In this document: positions 1-3,681 of the stretch, piece by piece
Layout of the letters: each line of letters begins with the position of its first letter
How positions within the stretch are numbered: position 1 is the first letter of the stretch
Origin: SFTH01 sp051878085
Lineage (GTDB): Bacteria > Bacillota > Clostridia > Christensenellales > Aristaeellaceae
Assembly (NCBI GenBank): GCA_051878085.1
Contig: JBJEJN010000210.1
Coordinates: forward strand, 1-5,291
Length of the DNA stretch: 5,291 bases
Reading direction: 5' to 3'
The notes under the pieces: generated by a model
Databases searched by the model: none
Seen by the model: the letters and a program-made list of their open reading frames with translations, nothing else
Told to the model about the DNA's origin: nothing
Made by a program: the position numbers and the translations under genes

Positions 1-299
1 TGCACCGGCTTGCCCTTGAGATCCACCACGCGCCAGGCGATCAGACGGTCGGCGGGCACGCGCTTGCGCAGCTGCTCCGCCAGCGCGTCCAGCTTCTTTG
101 TATCATTTTCGCGCCAAGCGTACTCCTCCGCCGTGACGCCGAAGATCAGCATGCAGATCTCCCCCGGCTCCAGCTTGCCCTCGGCGGCGCGCAGGCGCGG
201 TTCGGCCAGCTCCAGCGCGGGCGACAGGCCCTGAATTTCGCCCACCGAGTAGGCCTTGAGTCCCTTTGCGCGATAGGTCGCCTGATATTTCAATTCCAT
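1..299 (-). CDS. Hypothetical protein, N-terminal part (runs off left edge)
   Basis: I do not recognise this protein. The ATG at 299-297 opens a frame that stays open for 99 codons to the window edge. It begins MELKYQATYRAKGLKAYSVG and includes a hydrophobic stretch around residues 48-55 (ICMLIFGV), then a charged, probably helical segment (about 57-82) rich in Glu, Lys and Arg. There is no signal peptide or convincing membrane helix, so a soluble cytoplasmic protein is likely. The start is supported by a GAGGA Shine-Dalgarno about 6 nt upstream and by a perfect sigma-A-type promoter some 40 nt further up. Codon use is GC-rich at third positions, like its neighbours. It is divergent from the DUF1614-like/spoIIP operon. 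The C-terminus and any downstream partners lie outside the window, so function cannot be assigned. Confidence 0.75.
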   Translation of the reverse strand, partial: MELKYQATYRAKGLKAYSVGEIQGLSPALELAEPRLRAAEGKLEPGEICMLIFGVTAEEYAWRENDTKKLDALAEQLRKRVPADRLIAWRVVDLKGKPV

Positions 300-345
300 A
301 TTCTTCCTCGCTCTGAAAATATTTTTGTCGAAAGCCATTTCTATC

Positions 346-374
346 ATTATAGTTTTCCCGCGCGGCGGTGTCAA
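346..374 (-). promoter_or_regulatory. Perfect-consensus sigma-A (sigma-70-type) promoter for the leftward gene
   Basis: On the minus strand, TTGACA (374-369) is followed after exactly 17 bp by TATAAT (351-346). Both hexamers match the housekeeping sigma consensus at 6 of 6 positions with optimal spacing. Transcription should begin near 339, giving a leader of about 40 nt before the ATG at 299. The DNA upstream of the -35 is A/T-rich compared with the rest of the window, which could act as an UP element. Such a strong core promoter would normally be restrained by a repressor, and the palindrome at 373-383 touches the -35 box. Confidence 0.85.
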
Positions 375-409
375 TTGGCAATTTCAAATGAAGCTGTTCT
401 GGCAATTTC
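373..409. promoter_or_regulatory. Candidate operator region: palindrome plus 10-bp direct repeats
   Basis: AATTG-G-CAATT at 373-383 is a perfect 5-bp-arm palindrome with a one-base centre. It overlaps the last two bases of the minus-strand -35 box. TGGCAATTTC occurs at 376-385 and again at 400-409, a 24-bp pitch. TTTCAAAT at 382-389 also recurs at 420-427. The arrangement is what one expects of protein-binding sites in a divergent promoter region. No regulator is identified, and A/T-rich spacers produce such repeats by chance more easily than coding DNA does. Confidence 0.35.
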
Positions 410-417
410 TGTGGGCA

Positions 418-470
418 GGTTTCAAATTCCTCCAATCGGTCATACTAGCTGTGAAACCAAATTGGAGGGA
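418..470 (+). promoter_or_regulatory. Interleaved inverted repeats burying the ribosome binding site
   Basis: Two inverted repeats interlock in the leader of the rightward operon. GGTTTCA (418-424) is complementary to TGAAACC (452-458). TTCCTCCAAT (427-436) pairs with ATTGGAGGGA (461-470) over 10 bp, including one T-G wobble. The second stem contains the Shine-Dalgarno GGAGG (464-468) used for the ATG at 476. Because the arms alternate, the RNA could form a pseudoknot or two competing stems, and the DNA could serve as an operator. If transcription starts at the weak promoter within this stretch, the left arms would not be in the mRNA and only the DNA explanation would hold. The repeats are certain; the role is inferred. 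Confidence 0.5.
419..448 (+). promoter_or_regulatory. Weak candidate sporulation-type promoter for the DUF1614-like/spoIIP operon
   Basis: There is no good sigma-A promoter in front of the rightward operon. CATACTA at 441-447 matches the forespore sigma-G -10 consensus (CATNHTA) fully, and CATACTAG matches the mother-cell sigma-E -10 (CATACANT) partly. The -35 side is poor for both. GTTTC at 419-423 is only 3 of 5 for sigma-G at 17-bp spacing. TCAAATT at 422-428 is sigma-E-like, but its 12-bp spacing is too short. The proposal gains plausibility only because the operon encodes a sporulation amidase. Confidence 0.25.
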
Positions 471-475
471 AAAAC

Positions 476-1135
476 ATGACCATAGGCATGATAATTCTGA
501 TCGTCGTCGCCATACTGATCCTGCTGGGCGTGGGCCAGCGCGTGCTGGACCGCATGCGGCTGAACGACAAGCTGGCGCTCCTGTTCATCGCGCTCATCAT
601 CGGCCTGGGCTTCGTGCCGGACATCCGGGTGACGGACGTATTCGCCTTCAACCTGGGCGGCGCGGTGGTTCCCCTGGCGCTGTGCATCTACCTGTTCGTC
701 AAGGCCGACACCGCCTGGGAGCGCTGGCGCAGCATCCTGGCCTCCCTCGTCACCGGCGCGGCCATCTTCGCCATCGGCATGTTCGCGCCGGACGAGCCGG
801 AGACCATCACCGTCGACCCCATCATCCTCTACGGCCTGGCTGCGGGCCTGATCGCCTACATCTTCGGCCGATCCCGGCGCTGCGCGTTCATCGCGGGCGT
901 GGTCGGCATGATGCTCTCGGATACCGCCAATGCCATCTATGTCTGGTCGAAGGGCGTACCGCAGGACTTCGTGCTGGGCGGTGCGGGCGCAGCGGACGGC
1001 ATCGTGATCGCGGGCATCGTGGCGGTGCTGCTGGCGGAGCTGCTGGGCGAGATCATCGAGCGCATGAAGCGCGGCACAAAGCGGCCCACCCGGGAGTTCC
1101 GCAACGGAGAATTCGTGAAGGAGGAGCACAGATGA
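476..1135 (+). CDS. DUF1614-like polytopic membrane protein
   Basis: This 219-residue integral membrane protein has about seven hydrophobic segments, near residues 4-20, 32-48, 56-75, 87-103, 115-131, 136-155 and 174-192. Its basic C-terminal tail (about 195-219) is probably cytoplasmic. The NLGGAVVPLALCIYLF stretch (59-74) and the LSDTANAIY stretch (147-155) fit my recollection of DUF1614, a family of unknown function in bacteria and archaea. The family call is from memory and only moderately sure. The start is the ATG preceded by GGAGG seven bases upstream. An ATG four codons later is possible but less well placed. The stop codon overlaps the start of the SpoIIP-family gene (ATGA), so the two are translationally coupled and probably act together. 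I infer an envelope or sporulation role; no catalytic motif is visible. Confidence 0.82.
   Translation: MTIGMIILIVVAILILLGVGQRVLDRMRLNDKLALLFIALIIGLGFVPDIRVTDVFAFNLGGAVVPLALCIYLFVKADTAWERWRSILASLVTGAAIFAIGMFAPDEPETITVDPIILYGLAAGLIAYIFGRSRRCAFIAGVVGMMLSDTANAIYVWSKGVPQDFVLGGAGAADGIVIAGIVAVLLAELLGEIIERMKRGTKRPTREFRNGEFVKEEHR
1118..1124 (+). promoter_or_regulatory. Ribosome binding site fixing the spoIIP start
   Basis: AAGGAGG lies seven bases before the ATG at 1132, inside the last codons of the DUF1614-like gene. It fixes the spoIIP start at 1132, even though the same frame is open without a stop from far upstream (325). The second codon is also ATG, so initiation at 1135 with four-base-wider spacing cannot be excluded. 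Confidence 0.85.
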
Positions 1136-2217
1136 TGAAGCGCGTTCTGATCTGCCTGTGCGCCTGTCTGATCCTCCTGATGACGGCGCAGACCGCCCTG
1201 GCGGCGGGCGAAACCGACGGCGACTGCATCTACACCCTGGTGGACGCGGACGGCGCGATACTCACCCGGCGCGCCGCGCGGATGTACGAGGGCGACGAGT
1301 ACATCTCCGCCGACAACCGCCACTACCGCGTGGCCTTCGTGGACGACGCGCGCTGCGTGGCCACCGCCGAGGAGCTGGGCGCGGCCACCATCGACGAGGC
1401 CGCCTTCGCCGCCTTCCTCTCCGCCCACGCGGCGACCGACCCCGCCAAGGATGACGAGAAGCTGATCTGCATGTACTCCACCCACTCGGATGAATCCTAC
1501 GTGCCCAGCGACGGCGCGTCCTCGCTGTGGGAGAACGCCGGGATCTACGACGTGGGCGAGGCGCTGAAGCAGAGTCTGGAGGCCAAGGGCATCACCGTGG
1601 AGTACTCCCAGGATTCCTTCCTCCCCCACGACGCGGACGCGTACAACCGCTCCCGCAGCACGGTGGAGGAGTACGTGAAGCAGGCTCCCGATGCGATCAT
1701 CGACATCCACCGCGACGGCGTTGAGGCCGAGGAATATGAGACGGAGGTGGACGGCGAGAACACCAGCATGGTACGCCTGTTCGTGGGGCGCTCCAACCAG
1801 AACGCCGCCGAGAACAAGGCCTTCGCCCAGAAGCTGAAGGCTGCGGCGGACGAGGCCTATCCGGGGCTGGTCAAGGACATCTTCATCGGCAAGGGCAACT
1901 ACAACCAGGAGCTCTACCCTCAGGCCATCCTGCTGGAGTTCGGCACCTATGAGATCGAAAAGGAGAAGGCCATCTCCGCGACGGAATACATGGCGGACGT
2001 GATCGACGAGGTGCTGTTCGGCTCCACCGCCCAGGCCTCCACCGGCGAGAAGAACGCAAACGCCGCCAAGGGCATCGCCTGGGCCGTGGGCGTCGCCATC
2101 GTGCTGGCCGCCATCTACGCCCTCGCCGCCACCGGAAAGCTGGGCCCGGCGTGGTCGAAGCTGAAGAACGGCGCGCAGGAGATGGGCGCGGGGCTGTTTG
2201 GAAGGAGCCGGAAATAA
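1132..2217 (+). CDS. spoIIP: SpoIIP-family N-acetylmuramoyl-L-alanine amidase with C-terminal membrane anchor
   Basis: The 361-residue product looks like a stage II sporulation protein P, the amidase of the engulfment DMP machinery, which strips stem peptides from septal peptidoglycan. Residues 1-24 form a signal sequence (hydrophobic core 5-17, then ALAA). A small module at about 30-75 contains GDEYISADNRHYRV. The amidase domain (about 110-300) carries the family landmarks. MYSTHSDESY (114-123) supplies probable zinc ligands H118 and E121, IIDIHRDG (189-196) supplies H193, and LLEFGTYE (267-274) supplies the likely catalytic E269. Unlike the classic Bacillus protein, which has an N-terminal anchor, residues 314-334 form a C-terminal transmembrane helix followed by a basic tail. 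The amidase would therefore face outside or the intermembrane space. Its coupling to a DUF1614-like gene, without spoIID or spoIIM in view, suggests a distinct subfamily. A non-sporulation wall-remodelling role is possible. Confidence 0.87.
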   Translation: MMKRVLICLCACLILLMTAQTALAAGETDGDCIYTLVDADGAILTRRAARMYEGDEYISADNRHYRVAFVDDARCVATAEELGAATIDEAAFAAFLSAHAATDPAKDDEKLICMYSTHSDESYVPSDGASSLWENAGIYDVGEALKQSLEAKGITVEYSQDSFLPHDADAYNRSRSTVEEYVKQAPDAIIDIHRDGVEAEEYETEVDGENTSMVRLFVGRSNQNAAENKAFAQKLKAAADEAYPGLVKDIFIGKGNYNQELYPQAILLEFGTYEIEKEKAISATEYMADVIDEVLFGSTAQASTGEKNANAAKGIAWAVGVAIVLAAIYALAATGKLGPAWSKLKNGAQEMGAGLFGRSRK

Positions 2218-2224
2218 TGTGGAC

Positions 2225-2264
2225 GGGGCTGTCTCAAAACGATATGTCGCTTCGAGACAGCCCC
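2225..2264. repeat. Stem-loop downstream of spoIIP (11-bp stem)
   Basis: GGGGCTGTCTC (2225-2235) pairs perfectly with GAGACAGCCCC (2254-2264) across an 18-nt loop, eight bases after the spoIIP stop. There is no T-run on the plus-strand side, so by itself it is a poor intrinsic terminator. It may instead protect the mRNA 3' end or be one end of a small repeat element. Its core GGCTGTCTCAA recurs in the stem-loop at 2313-2350. Confidence 0.75.
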
Positions 2265-2349
2265 ACAATTGCAATGTGGCGGGGTGAAGGCACCCCGCCC
2301 TACGGCTATGAAAGGCTGTCTCAAGGCATTTTCCTGTTTTGAGACAGCC
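2227..2349. repeat. 123-bp MITE-like segment bounded by 14-bp inverted repeats
   Basis: GGCTGTCTCAAAAC (2227-2240) and GTTTTGAGACAGCC (2336-2349) are perfect inverted repeats. Between them are an inner pair (GAGACAGCC at 2254-2262, GGCTGTCTC at 2314-2322) and a separate GC-rich hairpin. The segment is non-coding. GGCTGTCTCAAAA-type ends resemble transposon termini I recall from Firmicutes, but this is memory only. The flanks show no obvious target-site duplication, so two independent terminator-like hairpins of similar sequence remain an equal alternative. Confidence 0.4.
2278..2305 (+). repeat. Dispersed hairpin repeat, copy 1
   Basis: A 9-bp perfect stem (2278-2286 with 2291-2299) is closed by the tetraloop AAGG and followed by CTACGG. 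The same 28-base unit recurs in the same orientation at 3581-3608, with 24 of 28 positions identical. One stem pair is G-C here and A-T there, so pairing is preserved. The repeat is intergenic, downstream of both convergent genes. Confidence 0.75.
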
Positions 2350-2350
2350 T
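2313..2350. terminator. Bidirectional rho-independent terminator between spoIIP and recF
   Basis: AGGCTGTCTCAA (2313-2324) pairs perfectly with TTGAGACAGCCT (2339-2350). Two G-T pairs plus C-G and A-T extend the stem to 16 bp around a 6-nt loop. On the plus strand it is followed by a T-rich stretch (CTTTGTATTTTAT), suited to stopping spoIIP transcripts. On the minus strand it lies 10 bases past the recF stop and is followed by a short T-run (TTC after the last paired T). A terminator shared by two convergent genes is the natural reading. Confidence 0.75.
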
Positions 2351-2359
2351 CTTTGTATT

Positions 2360-3454
2360 TTATCCTTCCATCTTTTCAAGCTCCGCGCCGTGCACGCGCC
2401 AGGCCGCGCCGATGGTCGCTCCGGCGAGGTCATCCCTGTCGGTGCAGGTGACGATGGTCTGGATGCCCTCCAGCCGGGCGATGAGCTGCCGCCTGCGGGA
2501 GGGATCCAGCTCGCTCATCACGTCGTCCAGCATCAGCACCGGCCACTCGCCCAGCTCGTCGCGCATGACGCTCAGCTCCGACAGCCGCAGCGACAGCGCC
2601 GCCGTGCGCTGCTGGCCCTGGGAGCCGTAGGCGCGCACCTCGCGGCCCTCCACGGTGAGCAGCATCTCGTCCCTGTGCGCGCCCACGGAGGTGGTGAGCC
2701 TGCGCAGGTCGGTCTCCCGGGCGGCAAGCAGCGCGTCCAGGTTGCTCTGCACGTCGTCCCCGGCGGTCACGCTGGGCGCGTAGCGCACCCGCAGCTGCTC
2801 GGCGCCGCCTGCGATCTCCCGGTAGGTCTCCTCCGCCGCGCCGGAGAGCTTTTCAATATACGCCCTGCGGTGGCGCATCAGCTCCGCGCCCGCCGCCGCC
2901 AGCTGCTCGTCCCAGAGATCCAGCGTTGCGATCAGCGAGGCGTTGCCCGCCATGGCCCGCAGCGCCTCGTTGCGCTGCTTCAGCGCCCGGTTGTAGCGCT
3001 GGAGGGCGTAGTAGTAGGCCGGGCGAAGCTGGGAGAGGGTCATGTCCACCATGCGTCGGCGCTCGGCGGGGCCGTCCTTGACCGTGCGCAAATCCTCCGG
3101 GGAGAACAACACGCCGGTGATGTGGCCCATCAGCTCGCCGGAGCGCGCGGCCTCGCGGCCCGCGATCTTGATCTTGCGCTTGCCCATCGCAGGCAGAATG
3201 ACCTCCACCTCGTGACTGCCGTCGTTTTTCTCCGCGCGCACCTGCACCGAGGCGAAGTCCGCGTCCCAACAGATCAGCTCCCGATCCTGCCGCGTGCGGT
3301 GGCTGCGGCCCGTGCAGCACAGGTACAGCGCCTCCAGCAGGTTCGTCTTGCCCTGGCCGTTGTCGCCCAGCAGCACGTTCACCCCCGGACAGGGCTCGAA
3401 TTCGCAGGCGGCGTAGTTGCGAAAGTGATTCAGTTTTGCGCCGGTGATGCGCAT
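2360..3454 (-). CDS. recF: DNA replication/repair protein RecF
   Basis: RecF is a cytoplasmic SMC/ABC-type ATPase that binds gapped and duplex DNA and, with RecO and RecR, helps load RecA at stalled forks. The 364-residue product is full length for the family. It starts MRITGAKLNHFRNY, with Walker A GDNGQGKT at 30-37. GAHRDEM (258-264) corresponds to the conserved family motif around HRD. The ABC signature is SQGQQR at 278-283, Walker B is VLMLDD at 306-311, and the D-loop is SELD at 314-317. The ATG at 3454 is chosen over in-frame starts further upstream because AAAAGGAG sits eight bases before it and RecF homology begins exactly there. The gene is convergent with spoIIP and shares its terminator. 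It is separated from typA by 227 bp of repeats. Neither dnaN nor gyrB is adjacent, so it has probably left the classic dnaA-dnaN-recF-gyrB cluster. Identification is firm. Confidence 0.97.
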   Translation of the reverse strand: MRITGAKLNHFRNYAACEFEPCPGVNVLLGDNGQGKTNLLEALYLCCTGRSHRTRQDRELICWDADFASVQVRAEKNDGSHEVEVILPAMGKRKIKIAGREAARSGELMGHITGVLFSPEDLRTVKDGPAERRRMVDMTLSQLRPAYYYALQRYNRALKQRNEALRAMAGNASLIATLDLWDEQLAAAGAELMRHRRAYIEKLSGAAEETYREIAGGAEQLRVRYAPSVTAGDDVQSNLDALLAARETDLRRLTTSVGAHRDEMLLTVEGREVRAYGSQGQQRTAALSLRLSELSVMRDELGEWPVLMLDDVMSELDPSRRRQLIARLEGIQTIVTCTDRDDLAGATIGAAWRVHGAELEKMEG

Positions 3455-3461
3455 GGAATCG

Positions 3462-3469
3462 CTCCTTTT
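3462..3469 (-). promoter_or_regulatory. Ribosome binding site fixing the recF start
   Basis: On the minus strand AAAAGGAG ends eight bases before the ATG at 3454-3452, setting the recF start. The overlapping TATAAA (3472-3467) looks like a -10 box. Used as such, it would start transcription inside or just after this site and leave almost no leader, and its best -35 partner is weak. The recF promoter therefore remains unlocated within 3455-3681. Confidence 0.8.
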
Positions 3470-3507
3470 ATACTTATGGGGTTGCACTTGAAACACACGT
3501 CGAGAAA

Positions 3508-3557
3508 CAATCCCTCCGGCGCTGACGCGCCACCTCCCTTTACACAAGGGAGGCTTT
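3508..3557. repeat. Composite palindromic dispersed repeat upstream of recF
   Basis: Two adjacent hairpins fill this non-coding stretch. GGCGC/GCGCC (3518-3522 with 3527-3531) has a 4-nt loop. CCTCCCTT/AAGGGAGG (3533-3540 with 3546-3553) has a 5-nt loop. On the minus strand the unit reads AAGCCTCCCTTGTG, then AAGGGAGGTGGCGCG, and ends in GGAGGGATTGT. This closely resembles a high-copy intergenic repeat I recall from gut Clostridia genomes; that is memory, not a search. It lies in the recF leader or promoter region. Confidence 0.6.
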
Positions 3558-3580
3558 GGGAATGGGGTTCAACGGGAATC

Positions 3581-3608
3581 GGCGGGATGTGGGCATCCCG
3601 CCCTACGG
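3581..3608 (+). repeat. Dispersed hairpin repeat, copy 2
   Basis: A 9-bp stem (3581-3589 with 3594-3602) and a TGGG loop are followed by CTACGG, matching copy 1 at 2278-2305. Differences are confined to two loop bases and one stem pair, where both partners changed (G-C to A-T). The two copies are direct repeats that bracket recF. Together with 3508-3557, this makes most of the recF-typA spacer repeat-derived. Confidence 0.75.
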
Positions 3609-3631
3609 GAGTGACCGAACGGGGTGTTAAA

Positions 3632-3671
3632 GGCGCTGCCTTCCATGGACTGTTTGCCATCAGGCAGCGCC
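3632..3671 (-). terminator. Probable terminator of typA
   Basis: Ten bases after the typA stop, GGCGCTGCCT (3632-3641) pairs with AGGCAGCGCC (3662-3671) in a perfect 10-bp GC-rich stem. The apical part can fold further through ATGG/CCAT (3645-3648 with 3657-3660). On the minus strand the stem is followed by TTTAAC, a short T-run, so termination strength is uncertain. Position and geometry still fit a factor-independent terminator. Confidence 0.65.
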
Positions 3672-3681
3672 GCTGTATTTC

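Noticed and set aside
103..435. 110-codon minus-strand open frame starting at 435
   Set aside because: Its start lies upstream of the perfect promoter, it runs through the promoter and RBS, and it conflicts in frame with the gene at 1-299, which has the proper start signals.
325..1131. Long open frame upstream of and continuous with spoIIP
   Set aside because: The same stretch encodes the DUF1614-like membrane protein in another frame with its own RBS. The upstream translation is Arg/Gly/His-rich GC-shadow sequence, and a strong RBS and signal peptide mark the spoIIP start at 1132.
2225..2350. CRISPR array or tRNA/ncRNA gene in the repeat-rich spacer
   Set aside because: The repeats are inverted hairpin arms with no regular direct-repeat/spacer pattern and no cloverleaf or known RNA consensus.
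2219..2357. Target-site duplication around the 14-bp inverted repeats
   Set aside because: The bases flanking the left arm (GTGGACGG) and right arm (TCTTTGTA) do not match, so recent transposition is not demonstrated.
937..2433. 498-codon minus-strand open frame opposite spoIIP
   Set aside because: It is antisense to a well-supported gene, is low-complexity Val/Gly/Leu/His-rich, has no RBS or motif, and runs through the shared terminator. It is a by-product of high-GC codon use.
3455..3547. In-frame N-terminal extension of recF from an ATG at 3547
   Set aside because: The extension would translate the palindromic repeat, lacks RecF homology and ignores the strong RBS at 3462-3469. RecF proteins begin at the MRITGAKLNHFRNY segment.
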